Source: Tetranychus cinnabarinus
Taxonomy: Eukaryota; Arthropoda; Arachnida; Trombidiformes; Tetranychidae
Length of the DNA stretch: 64,000 nt
NCBI GenBank assembly: GCA_022266195.1
Contig: WHVY01000002.1
Coordinates: forward strand, 883,001-947,000
Direction: 5' to 3'
A program made the translations under genes and the position numbers. The notes beneath the pieces are model-generated. The model was not told the origin of the DNA. It made no database searches and saw nothing but the letters and a program-made list of their open reading frames with translations. Each line of letters starts with the position of its first letter. The first letter of the stretch is position 1. This document shows, in pieces, positions 21,801-33,201 of the stretch.

Positions 21801-24800
21801 TTCAAATATATTTGGTAATATATGCAATTATACCATCTATACCACACACAAGTTGAATGTCCATATTGGCACACCATGCTTCTAATAAAAAAAAGTTATA
21901 ATTATTAATAAACGTATCAGCAACACTACAAACTTTATACTGAACGAGAACATCTCCGGAATCATTTTTTGGCACAATTTTTGTAGCATCACACAAATTT
22001 CTTGGAAAGTTATAACGACATTTAGTCAACTTTCCTTTAACATAACAAGATTGCCTACATTCATGTTTCTGATATTTAGCTAAGTTGACACTAGCTGATG
22101 TAGAAATGATTGTATCAACTAATTCAAGTGATTCAGCTGAATCATATTCAGGCCAACCATCTAACCAAATCACTAAATGGTAATGAGGTGAACCTCTCAT
22201 TTGAAATTCAACACGAACAAAATAATCAACTACTTTTCTAAAGAAGATTTGGGCACTACGTTTGATTAGGAAATGATTGAAAAAGAAATGAAACCTTTGA
22301 TCGATATAGATTACAGTTCCAGTTGGATCATTATTAACCAATTCATATTTAAACTTATTATCAAGCATATTTGCATTTAAATCATCAAGAATTGTCTGAT
22401 ATTTCCTAAAATATAAATATTTGATTAAATCATCCCAGCCAACTTCATTTGCAGAAAAAGTAATAAAAAAATTAGGAGGACCTAATAAACCAACTAAGGC
22501 CAACAAATCAGTTAAAGCTTTACGCCAATAAGTTGAATAACCTCTTAAAGATTTCATAGAAGTATGTAATTTAGCTTGCAATAAATTAGTCCGAGCTTGA
22601 TTTTCAAAACGAGAAAAGAGATTTGTATTATTAATCGAAAGATCCTTTTCATAAGCTACTAATAAATAGTAAAGATATTCTTTACATTTATTATGATTTG
22701 AATTAAAATGGAAAACTCTTGTTCTAATATATGCTTTCAATTCAACTCTTTTCGTACTGCGTTTATTTGTAACTGCAAACTCTGGTGGTACCTTAATTTG
22801 ATTCAAACTGATGAATCCACCCAATCCGTAAGGAAAAAGATTTGGAAACGCCAATTCTTCATATTTTAATCCCTCATAACTGTTAAGGGGGTTAAATTTA
22901 GCCCTTTCAAAAACTATCATATTATTATTTGAACATTCATTAAGAACTTCTTCAACAGAATATTGTTTATCATCAATCGGTAACATTATACATTCATTTT
23001 CAACGTTTTCATTTAAACAAGTATCTTCTTCTTCAAGATTTAATAGCTTATCTGACTCTAAATATATGTAATGTATAATGAATTTAGAAGTACGCTTAAC
23101 TGAAAAATGTTCAACTATAAATTTGATAAATTTGCCTGAATCGACAAACTGAAAGATAATACCTTTAGAGGATTTACTAGAATGACAACTACGACGCCCC
23201 GTTTGAGTATAACCATCTAGACGAACAACAAAAAAACAAGTTAACCGAAAAAAGATAAAAGAATTTGACTCAATAGTAATCAAATACGGACGATTAGAAG
23301 GTTCAATTTGTACCAGAAATTTATCAAAATAAGCTTGCGGTGGATTAGTTAAACCAACAGCTTTCCCAATTCTAAACGAACAATCACTGCCTCCAATTTT
23401 AACTGAAAAAGACATAGAGGATATTGAAAAATTATGGCCTCTCTGAATTTGATTAGCTAATAACAAAGCGTAATCAAATGTTTTACAGGACCAAGTATCA
23501 ACAGATTTACTTTTACAGAGAAGTGTAGTAACTAAGAATAAATAAAAGTAATTTTCCCAAATCAACTCTTTTTTACATAAAATATCAAACAAAACCAATG
23601 GCGACTTTGATAACAATATTTTGTATTCTTTTTGATCTACTGGTTTAAAGTTTTCTATTTGTATAATTTGAAAATTGGAACTAAAAACATTGTCAACCGT
23701 AACACTTGAATTGAAATAATGCCTATTATTTAATGCCAACCAATCTAAACAGTTTTTAATTTTCAATGGTTCAATAACATGTTTTCCAATATCATTGGAA
23801 TTTAAATGTCGTTTTTCTAACATGTAAACTTCATCTTTGCCTAGAGCTCGAGGTAATGCAGAACTAACTTCTTGTAAATCTTGAGGAAAATATATAATAT
23901 CCCCACTAAATTTTGTGTGATAAAAATTTCGATGCCCACGTACTAATTTAATAAATGGACTAACACGGCGAATACATTGAAATTCAGATTTCGATAAATT
24001 ATCAAATATATCAACTGTTGCTTCACTTATAAAACCATTCAAAAAAACATTTTGTCTTAATTTACCTAATTTAGCAGATTTATAACAACTTAAACAAAGA
24101 CAAATTAATTTGCCAACAACAAAATTCTCATCAAAATAATGGTTTACAATTTCAATTTGATGCGGTAACGGATAAAACGGAATTGATAAAGCTAATTTTG
24201 TACGAAAAGCAACATCAACTAAAACATTTTGCTTGTTGCAATTAAATATACTTTTCAAACAAAGTCTACAAAAATCTGGAAGCAAACTATTATGTAAGGT
24301 CCTTTTATAAACATTCAAATCTAAACACTGAAAAAATGAAATTGATATTAAATGATATTCAACAAAATTAGATAAAATGCAAAACTTACATTCTCATAAC
24401 TGTTTGTTTGCACAAATATATTTTTGTTATCTCTTGAAGGATCCAAGCCTGAAACCAATAGATTAAACGATATTAGCAAGTCACAATATTAATATGAAAA
24501 CTTACCATATACAAGAGATCTGTTAGAACCAAAATCTTTATCACTTTTGCGTTTACACAGATCACCTACAAAAACGAATTAATATCATACTAATAAATTA
24601 ACCATACTAAACATACTTTCTCCGTTGTAAGCCGCGTATTTTCGTTTGCAGCGATTTGAATTGTTAACAATTGTTGGTTTGTCATTCAATGGCATATTAC
24701 CATCCAAGTAAAGAGAACTGCCACGATTGTCAAAATAACCGTCATCTGCAATAAATGAATGTTTTAATAATAAAATTAAATGCAAGATAATTATTAAACA

Positions 24801-25342
24801 CACCTTTTGAATTAAAAATGTAAAACGGCAGAACTATCATCATAACAGCCATAGGAAAAGTTGTTTCTTGACAAATCTGTAAATCGCAAATTATATCTTA
24901 CATATACATTCTAATATAACAAAATATATACATTCTATAATAAACATATACAATACCTTGATGCAACACTTAATATACATTCTACTATATTAAATACAAA
25001 TAAAAAAATACATTCTATTACATTTAGCAACTTACCGTAGAAATTAGTGTTACTACTTAGATTTCTCTGTCCATCAAAAATCAGATCAACCAATTTATAA
25101 TCACTCGGCAAAAATGGAGCTAACAAATAGATATAAATATGATTTAGATAATCATTTAGTTAATCAATAAGACTTTACTTACTAATATGAGAAACCATTT
25201 TTTCATCCACTTTATCCGATGTGATATTAAGTAATTCTTCTTCATCTAAAGCACCGATCAATATTAGTAATATAATTTATACAAACTTAATTTATGCAAA
25301 AGAACACATACCTGAAATATCAGAAAGAACATATTGATCCAT
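18848..25342 (-). CDS. Helitron Rep / PIF1-type helicase / Ulp1-like protease, multi-exon with frameshift
   Basis: Rolling-circle transposase. N-terminal exons read by eye are 25342-25312, 25245-25183, 25119-25036, 24745-24617, 24565-24506 and 24448-24390, then a long exon from 24327. One further exon near 24876 is doubtful because its frame reaches TAA. The long exon carries Cys pairs, then the HUH nuclease motif (RGSPHYHLVIW, near 22190) and the two-tyrosine YITKY motif at 21810. The frame then stops at 21802, and the helicase continues in the -1 frame to 18848. The helicase has Walker A SGEGGSGKS, Walker B LFIDEISML, GDFHQLKP and HKVQGCTIDAAVI. The last 120 residues are a C48/Ulp1-type cysteine protease with His in SEHWILCV, Asp in YYDPLNS, Gln in PVQQNS and Cys in YDCGMYVC. 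The frameshift sits in a T run and may be a mutation, a sequencing error or a slippage site. Confidence 0.88.
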
Positions 25343-25664
25343 CACAATTTAAAGTCAAAACCTTAATGTCTCATTTATAATACAAAATTAAAGAAGTAAA
25401 TAACTAACAGCCTTTATAAAGGTTTACATGTGCCACCGAATCAAAACAACTAAATAAACCAGTTAATCCTTATTGTTGCACATAGCAATTTAGTAAACAA
25501 ATATACACAATATAAGAAGTAAAATAAGTTGATTAGACAAAATTAAGTGCATATTGTTTTAATTTGTCATTACAAAATTAAAAAAGTACATATATCAGTA
25601 CTACTTTTATCAGATATTAAAATGTAGTTCCAATTAGGCTCATAAATTTTAATACACTAAAATT
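25343..25664. other. Spacer upstream of the Rep gene
   Basis: About 320 bp of AT-rich sequence between the SNF2 stop codon and the Rep start codon. It presumably contains the Rep promoter. No structure stands out. Confidence 0.5.
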
Positions 25665-28600
25665 TTAATCATCAATTTCGACAATAGGAATATTTACATC
25701 TTTAGAAACATTTTCAAGAGGGAAAAGAGTTTCAAGGGACTTAAGCTGGAACTGTATTGCCTGAAAAAACATTGAACGTTCTTTATTAATTCCGTTCTGT
25801 TTGTACAAAATTTCCAATTGCTTTTGATTTTTAATTCTATTTTGGACACAATGAAGAAGCTTATTAAACGTATCTTTAGGATCATGAGTTCTTTTGTAGG
25901 ATGAAGCGTTTTCAACTGATTGACCGTTTTCCAAACTGACCTTTCCACTTTTTGAATTAGTCTGCTAGATAAATAAAAGATAATCAGATATTAAATTAAA
26001 GATAATCAAATACAAACTAAAGTTAATAAACTAAATTAATACAACAATTACCCTTTCAAATTCTTGCCATGCTAATTTCCTTTCAGCTTCACTTAAATCT
26101 TCCTCGGGTCGATTTTCTAGAAGAGAATCATGTTCATGAAAATTGATAATAAGGTCTTTAAAACGAAAAATTACATCAGCTAAAATGGGGTCGTTAGGTA
26201 CATTAAGAGTCGGTCTTTCCGATCTGAGATCGGGTGAAAACTTATACAATTGTTGAAGCTCATTAAATTTGAAATGTCGTGAAACTTGCAACTCGTCAAC
26301 CACACGAACAAATAGACATTGTTTATTCACTTGTCGTTTATAAATTTGTTCTTCCATGGTTCCTTGTGCAATAAGTCGATAAATAAAAACAGGTTTGATC
26401 TGACCAAATCTATAAATCCTAAAAATTGCCTGAACATCGTGCGACGGATTCCAAGAAGCATCGAATATAACACACCGATTCGCACTAACCAAATTAATGC
26501 CTAAACCTCCAGCTTTAGTTGACAAAAGGAAAAGGCGAGCTCTAGGATTATCAGGACTATTAAAATTGTCGATATATGATTTCCGTAACCCACTTTTAAC
26601 AGAACCATCAATCCTAAAATAATCAATACCAATCTTCCATGAATAAGAATTGCAAGTTGTTTCCTTGTTAAGCGCTTTGGCTTCAAGACATTCCTGTATA
26701 AAATCAAGAGTATCCAAACTTTGAGTAAAAACAATCACTTTGTCCCCAATTTCCTCGCATTTTTCAAGAATATGAAAAAGAACCAACATCTTAGAACTCA
26801 AATCCACTTGAGCAGTGTCGTAAGAAGACAATAAATGATTAAACCAAGAATTTTGAAACACATTGTAAGATTGAGATCCACTCGCACTTGATTCACTGGA
26901 AACATCGAATTCATCGGAATCACTAGAATCAAAAGTAGACATTGATTCTACTTCATCAGGCATACTTGATTGTTTTTTATCCCTTTTAGCATAAACACGA
27001 TACAAAAGGTCAGGATGGTTCCAAATAAGACGTAAATTTGCAAAGTCTTCAAGTATAGATGATCCATCACATTTAGATACATTTTCCAGATAATGACGAT
27101 ATAACTCAATTTGTATTTTAGTTAATTTTATACTTATAACAAACTCAAATTTGGGTTGAAGATACGGTTTGAGAATAGTATAATCAAATCTTTGAACAAA
27201 ACCATCAAGAAATTTGTGGAGTACATGGACACTTTTTTTCATAATAGCAACATCTTTAGGTGTAGAGTCAATGTGTTGACCGTTATTAATAGGGTTAACG
27301 AAGCGATTAGAGAATTCTTTTTTAGTACCGAGCAGGTAAGGCTTAACAAAATTAACCATAACATAGTATTCCTCAAGATTATTTTGCAGAGGAGTCCCAG
27401 TTAAAATTATACGCCGTAAAGTTGTTATTGAGCTTACTGCTGCATTGAAATTGCTTTGATTATTTTTAAGAAGATGTCCTTCATCAATTATAACAATATC
27501 AGGTCCAGGGCGGACAAGCGCTTCAATGAAAATATCACAAATGCGTTTTGAACATTTCATTTTCTTTCCTTTGGGATTTACAAGTTGACTAAACAAAGTT
27601 AATCCACAAAGCAAAACACCACCACTTTGTCTCCAAGCCTTTAAAGTTTCAGCTCGTTTCAATTGAGTTTTAGAATCACTTAAATCGTACACAGAAAACA
27701 CCAAAAGACCACCAACTCCCAACCATTGTTGAAATTCAGAGAACCAATTTTTGATAGTATTAACAGGACAAATGATTAATGCGTACTTTATGTGTTGGTT
27801 AATTACCCTATGAGTGAGCACAGTATGAAGAAAGGTTATGATTTGAAATGTTTTCCCTAAACCCATAGAGTGTGCCAATATACAACCAGATCCGTTTTGT
27901 TCCACCATATCAACGCTTTCGATAACGCAATCCCACATAAATCGAATACCTTTAACTTGATGAGGTTTCGCAAGTTTTACAAGCTCAGGATTAACTTCTA
28001 CGATTGGTTCGTGATTAACTGAAGAAACCTCAAGAATTAATCGAGAAGAATTTTCGCCATTAACGAAGAATCCATTTTGAAGCTTTTGTCTTTCAACAAC
28101 ACGAGTCCGCCTTTTATCTTCTATTAGCTTTGCATTTTGAGATGCTTCAGTAAGCTCATTTTCACTAAAGACTTGTTTAATATTCTTTCGGCCTTTGTAC
28201 CTCTTAATGCGTATACCACCATTATCACATTCAGCTCCAACTTTTCGGACTGTTTCCAAAATCATATTCAATAAAGAAACCATTTCACTACCAGAATCAA
28301 TTTTATATAGCTTTCCAACCTCGAACTCCTTGCGTAGAAACTTTACGATGTTACTTTCAATAATTGCCTGAACTTCGTTGCTTGCAAGACTTTTTAAACC
28401 AACAACAAGGTGAATAGTAGCGGGATACCGTTTAGAATATAAACCATCTAAAAATTCTAGCTGGTCTTCCGACAATTTGTATTGTTTGCCAGCATCAACA
28501 GGGTGCAGAATAAGTAATAAATCGACTAATATAGCTGCGTCCATATTTGACTTATTATCATCGAGGTCCACAAATTGAAACCGAATGTTAGTAAAAATAA

Positions 28601-28866
28601 CAAAAAAGCAACCTACAATGAGTGAAACAACAAACAATGAAAATCAAATATATAACAATCATACATAAGAAAACAAACAAACAAGTATAAAACATACCTT
28701 TTTGACGGTTGATTTGAATTTCCGGAGGACACTTATCAAAATAACGTAAAAAAGAGTTGGTTGATAGGCCACTATTATTAAAAACTGCCACAGATATTGT
28801 TGAATTCCATTTTCTTTTAACTGCTCTATGAGAACCATTACCCTCCGAAATCCTTAACCCTGCCAT
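25665..28866 (-). CDS. SNF2-family ATPase of the ATRX/Rad54-like group (3 exons)
   Basis: Chromatin-remodelling or DNA-translocating ATPase. Exons are 28866-28698, 28612-26052 and 25964-25665, all phase-consistent, giving about 1,009 residues. Motif I is AHSMGLGKTFQ (about residue 305). Motif II is DEGH (IIDEGHLLKNN, about 433), the variant typical of ATRX/Rad54 rather than DEAH. Motif III is ILTGTPLQNN. The ATRX-like insertion (VNPINNGQHIDST...VQRFDYTIL) follows, then helicase lobe 2 with STKAGGLGINL and the arginine-finger motif QAIFRIYRFGQ. An acidic serine-rich linker lies between the lobes. No ADD/PHD finger is seen at the N-terminus. It sits between the Rep gene and a zinc-finger gene in the same orientation and shares the motif-rich spacers, so it may be transposon cargo. 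Confidence 0.9.
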
Positions 28867-29329
28867 TACTGTAGAAATTATAAAAACAAATAAACAAAGA
28901 AAACAATTAACACCACAGTGACTTGTACCCACTTTAAAAGAGAACAATTGCGTTAGTTGTGTCTACATAATCACCAAAACAAAGGATTTTTGTCGCAACA
29001 CATGTTAAGGGATAATATATAAATAAATATTGTCAACATTACAATTTACTATTATAGAATGTATGTTAAACCGAATAATAGAATGTATGTTAAATGGCAT
29101 AATAGAATGTATGTTAAACAACATAATAGAATGTATGTTAAACGACATAATAGAATGTTGTAATGTCATTATTTTGTATAAACGAAATTTGTGTCCCATA
29201 TATAGCCATAACTTAGAAAGAAATAAATGTAAACATCCTTATTAATACAAACTCGATATTTCCATAAATTACATGCTTGATACCAAATGATAAGTAAAAA
29301 GACCATCAAATAAATAGTAAATAGTAAAT
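28867..29329. other. Spacer with short tandem repeats
   Basis: Upstream region of the SNF2 gene. Its main content is the tandem array at 29053-29160. No gene was seen. Confidence 0.6.
29053..29160. repeat. Tandem array of a 24-bp unit carrying the TAATAGAATGTATG motif
   Basis: Four full units and one partial unit of about 24 bp (TAATAGAATGTATGTTAAAC plus 4 variable bases). Each holds the block's recurrent motif in reverse orientation. It lies about 190-290 bp upstream of the SNF2 start codon. Short open frames reading through it on both strands are artefacts of the repeat. Confidence 0.92.
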
Positions 29330-30829
29330 TTATTCATGCCAACAATTTATATGTGCAGGAAAACAAGAACGAGACGCAAGTTTACCTTTACAAAGACAAC
29401 AATAAATTTCCATTAAATTAGCTTGCAAATGAGTATCTAATCTTGACTTTGCCCGAGACTTTAAATTAATAAATGTACAAGTTCCATTACACAGTGTACA
29501 AGAAAACATATTCGTATTCTTAATTTTCTGGATTGAAATATATTTATTAGTGATGTGTTTCTTTTCATAAGCCGTTATGAACCTTTGAGTACTACTTTCA
29601 ACCATTATATATTTGAACTCGACACCCTTGTGTTTATATACATGGTGATAGGACACATCTAGAATATATTGTTCAAGTAAACTCTCGTCAACGGAATCAG
29701 CTACTGAACTATCATTGGCTGTAGTTGATGTAACCTATTAAAATAACGAAAAAAATAGATTAAAATATGACCAATGCAATGCGATGAAAAATTTAAACAA
29801 TGCATATAAAACTACATACCTGATATTGTTCAATAAATTCAGAGTCAAACTCATAATGGCTATCATGAATTTGTAATTCATCAGAACACTGTTGATCAAT
29901 GTCCATTGTTTCAACTAAAGATAACCCAACTTGGCCATTTAATTCAAGTGCATCATTTTGTGCCATCGCAGCATCGCATTGATTGCCAGCATCCAATTTA
30001 ATTATATCTTTTGGTGGCACCAAAAGTGAACATTGAAGTTGTACATCACTTGATAGCACTACCTCGCACTGGGTACAAGAATCAAATTTCTTTGTAACTT
30101 CCAATAAACTACATTGAGCTTCTGCATCCAATTTATTGACTACTTTGGGCGGTTCAAGCAGCGTACATTGTAGTTCACAATCTTTTGTCGTTGTTTGAAT
30201 TTGTTCAACTACTGGACTATCATCTAGATTAATATTTGAACTACTTGTCAATGGTTCCACATCATGATTTGAACTCTCCAAAGAAACAACTTCATCTTCA
30301 ATAGCTGGACCGTGCTTAAATTTTGAAAGAAAAGCAAAATATTCCTAACAGTTAGGAAAAATTAGATTAGTATAATTATTACCAAATATTAAAATAATCA
30401 ACTTACCTCTTTACGATAAAAAGTCAAACCATTCTTAATTAATTCCTCCAAAACTAATGGCAACGTATGAGTGAAATATAATTTAAATTTCTCTTTTAAA
30501 AGATTTTTGTCTCTATCCAAACATACTTCCAATTCCATCTCGAAATCCAAGAGACAAATCCCTTCAAACTTAGGACGATCGAACCCATAAAGGATATACA
30601 TGTTCCAAAAGAACATTCGCAAACAATCCATGTAAGCACTTATCCCTTCATGTTTGACCCATTTTTCGTAGATAACTGGGACAATAGTTTGCTGATAATC
30701 TTTTTTTGAAATATCGGGCACAATATTTAAATTTTCACAATAATGAATTAACTCATTATTAGCTTCAGACCAAGTCAAATCAGATGGATGCAGCCCACAA
30801 GAACGAAAAAGCATAGTTAAATCGGCCAT
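29330..30829 (-). CDS. Unrecognised 450-residue protein with C-terminal Cys-rich zinc-finger-like region (3 exons)
   Basis: Exons are 30829-30407, 30344-29820 and 29734-29330, all joined in phase 0. The N-terminal 140 residues (MADLTMLFRSCGLHPSDLTW...) are a compact acidic and aromatic domain that I cannot name. The middle exon is low-complexity and contains a repeated string around QCSLLEPPK or LQCSLLVPPK and QCTLLEPPK, about 3-4 degenerate copies. The last exon ends in two cysteine pairs and histidines (FSCTLCNGTC, YCCLCKGK...CFPAHINCWHE), a probable zinc-binding fold. Same strand and motif-rich setting as its neighbours. Role unknown; DNA binding is a guess from the zinc-finger-like end. 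Confidence 0.72.
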
Positions 30830-31948
30830 AACCTGAATGATAAAGTATAATAATAAAAACTTTGAACACAATTAAGCTTTAATAATTGAAAGTAAATATA
30901 CTTACTTTTGACAATAAATTTAAATTATAAATTATAGTTATAAATTAAGTAACAACCGGCACAATTTTAACACTAATTATTAACTAGAACTAGAATTATT
31001 AATTAGACTCTACTGCACTCTAGGGACGTAAAACGGCACTCTAAGAATTTCCATGAACCCCACTCAATTTAAATAGTAAAATGTATAATATATTAAGTAT
31101 AATATAATGTAAATACAAAATTGAACTGATTTAATGTCATAAACATTAATAAACTTGGGTGAAACACATAAAATGAATAATCGGCTGAAACTAGGGACAA
31201 TAATGTATCTCTTTTCATGTCGTCGTCGTTGTGTTTTAATTAACGTAAAACGAAAGATTTTACTCTTACATTCTATAATCTTTAGAATGTATTTTACAAC
31301 ATATTGTCATCACGCTAACGAATTAAACTTCCGTTCAAGAAAGAAACCGATTAATTAGAATCCAACCATCATATTGTAAATCTAATCTTGATAATAACAT
31401 ATTGTCTGATTAACTAAAACTAAATTACAATTTAGATTCTTCTCAAATCAAATTGCTGTAATATAAGCGAGTTAATTAAACTCACATCATGTAAACCCGA
31501 GTGAACATGAAAAATACATTTGATCAAGAAGATGGTGTTACAATTTAAAACTCTGGTTGCCCGAAATTGTTGTTTAATTTTAACCTTATTACATTTTATT
31601 CTATTCACAATTCAATTGCTAACAAAAGTTTCCAAATGTAATTTATATATATTTTACACTTACATTCTATAATCTTTAGAATGTATTTTACTGCAATATA
31701 ATATACTTACATTATATAATACACTAATACACATATCTTTTAGAATACATTCTACCCATTATAGAATGTAAATGTCAAAATAGATTTATACATATACAAT
31801 AGATGAACTGCAATGATAGATTATCAATACATAAACCTGAATTTAACCTTACACAAAATACATTTAATATAAATTAAGTTTCATATTAACAAATTACATA
31901 AATATTTAAATCCAATCAATGTCACCAATAAATCATTAGCAGGATTAT
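30830..31948. other. Motif-rich spacer with repeated 3' modules
   Basis: About 1.1 kb without a supported gene. It includes the palindromic motif at 31266-31300 and the longer module from 31660. A CTTGGGTGAAACAC string at about 31153 matches the one near 16685, so part of the RPA1 upstream spacer is also duplicated here. Confidence 0.65.
31266..31300. repeat. Palindromic motif, copy 2
   Basis: 35 bp identical to 16777-16811 (TTACATTCTATAATC, then TTTAGAATGTATTTTACAAC). It is an imperfect dyad of the block's motif. Confidence 0.9.
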
Positions 31949-31955
31949 CTAAATA
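31660..31955 (-). repeat. 3' module, copy 3, including a relic of the 379-residue gene's C-terminus
   Basis: Matches 16777-17075 with moderate divergence: the motif dyad, a second dyad (ACATTCTACCCATTATAGAATGT), then the string AAATCCAATCAATGTCACC that encodes the GDIDWI end in copy 1. Here the relic is not in a gene. The neighbouring C2H2 gene stops just as the relic begins, so its stop codon region and 3' UTR are borrowed from the other gene's end. Confidence 0.85.
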
Positions 31956-32764
31956 TCTTCATTCAATACGGTTCTTGCTTTTTTTAGTTTGATGATCTTG
32001 AGTGATGACGATACACGTGTACTAGGAAACCATGTTAAATCTTTTCCAACATCATCTGTATCACCATCCGAAGAAGAATCTGTTGAATAAAATTCGACAG
32101 ATTCAACAGATTTAGCTTTACGTGACTTTACACTGTCCTTGTTTATGTTAAGCGTAGAGTCTATTCTGCTAATTTTTGGTATCATATCATTTTGACATGC
32201 ACAATAATGACTTTTCAAAGCCCATTCATTTTCAAATGTGCGACCACATTCTGTTTTTTGGCATTTAAATCTTTTGAGAATTAATGTTGGTAATAGTGTT
32301 TGTTCTTGTACCAAGCTGCAAGAAGGTTGTGATGAAGACGATTGCGAAGAGCCAATTGGTGGGGCGAGTGTAACTAAATTTTCGTCCTCTGCATCAAGTA
32401 TACCTTCAATAACTCGCTGTAGGTCACCCTCTGTATCTTCTGTTATAGTTGATTCAGCATTCCCTTGGCTATCGTGTTTGGCGAAGCAATTGTTCTTTTC
32501 AGCTTTTGTAAAATAGGCAACTGAACACTTATCACATTCAATTAATCCATGCATTAACGTTTGGTGAACGATGAGTTTGTGATGTTGGGTAAAGATGTTT
32601 TTACACTCAAAAAAAGAACATTGAAAAGTCACGACACCGGCTTTCGAAATTTTATTAAAGGTTGGTAAAGATGTTATTAAACTAGTCGAACACCTTGCCG
32701 CTCGCTCAGAGCGGTATGGTTTGACACCATGTTTTGAAATTTTATGTGTTAAAATTGAATACAT
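31949..32764 (-). CDS. C2H2 zinc-finger protein, 271 residues
   Basis: Single-exon gene; the start at 32764 is the first ATG. Two C2H2-like fingers are visible: FQCSFFECKNIFTQHHKLIVHQTLMH near residue 48, and FKCQKTECGRTFENEWALKSHYCAC near 165, whose last ligand is Cys. A partial Cys pair (IECDKCSVAYF) lies between them. The linker is Ser/Gln-rich and acidic and the C-terminus is Lys/Ser-rich, suggesting a nuclear DNA-binding protein. It is the first gene, in transcription order, of the Helitron-like block. It could be the factor that recognises the recurrent motif, but nothing in the sequence proves that. Confidence 0.8.
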   Translation of the reverse strand: MYSILTHKISKHGVKPYRSERAARCSTSLITSLPTFNKISKAGVVTFQCSFFECKNIFTQHHKLIVHQTLMHGLIECDKCSVAYFTKAEKNNCFAKHDSQGNAESTITEDTEGDLQRVIEGILDAEDENLVTLAPPIGSSQSSSSQPSCSLVQEQTLLPTLILKRFKCQKTECGRTFENEWALKSHYCACQNDMIPKISRIDSTLNINKDSVKSRKAKSVESVEFYSTDSSSDGDTDDVGKDLTWFPSTRVSSSLKIIKLKKARTVLNEDI

Positions 32765-32829
32765 TTTGATTTAACTTTAACTGAAAACTTGAAAGAATGA
32801 AAGAAAAAGAAGGATGTGAGATGTTTTGT

Positions 32830-32910
32830 TGCACTACTTAAACAAAAATGATGTGTACTAGATGACGCAAACTAGAAAGAAAAAAAACACCATTTTTGTT
32901 TAGTAGTGCA
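32830..32910. repeat. Inverted repeat at right edge of the Helitron-like block
   Basis: 32830-32850 and 32891-32910 pair over 20 bp with one unpaired base (TGCACTACT and TAAACAAAAATG against its complement), with a 40-bp loop. It lies upstream of the first gene of the block and is the outermost structured element on that side. Confidence 0.85.
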
Positions 32911-33201
32911 TATTGCATAATTTAATTTTTTTAACATATAATGTTGTCTTGTATGTTATAATGTATATTATAAAATAAATAAAATATAAATTATTTGAAA
33001 AAACCGCGTGAAATAGTAGCTGTAGGTGACATTGCCACTATTTTATGTATAAAGAGACTGAAAAGAAAGAGAAAACGATTTAACACAAAAAATGCCCAAA
33101 AAACAACAAAAAGAAAAGATAAGGCTGTTTGAGCTAGCATATCAATTTTAATGATAATTTAATGCAGTCAATACTACAAATTAATCTAATCACTCTGACT
33201 G

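Larger units (their letters stand above)
14489..32910 (-). mobile_element. Helitron-like block of about 18 kb (borders approximate)
   Basis: Six intron-containing or single-exon genes all lie on the minus strand: C2H2 protein, 450-residue protein, ATRX-type SNF2 ATPase, Rep/helicase/Ulp1, 379-residue protein, RPA1. They are embedded in sequence marked by at least 25 occurrences of the motif TACATTCTATAA or close variants on either strand. The Rep/helicase identifies a Helitron-type rolling-circle transposon, and RPA is a known Helitron passenger. Whether all six genes move as one unit is inference from shared orientation, motif distribution and repeated 3' modules. I could not identify a convincing TC...CTRR pair. 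The limits given are the outermost palindromes (14489-14572 and 32830-32910). Confidence 0.55.

Noticed and set aside
21802..21877. Start of a separate helicase gene at 21877
   Set aside because: The first 25 codons of that frame are the out-of-frame image of the Rep tyrosine region. The helicase homology continues the Rep domain order, so one disrupted gene is simpler.
29053..29160. CRISPR-like array
   Set aside because: Units are head-to-tail without unique spacers, and the sequence is eukaryotic.
29005..29245. Overlapping short open frames on both strands at 29005-29245
   Set aside because: Both simply read through the 24-bp tandem repeat in phase, giving repetitive peptides (NIHSIM, IECMLN).
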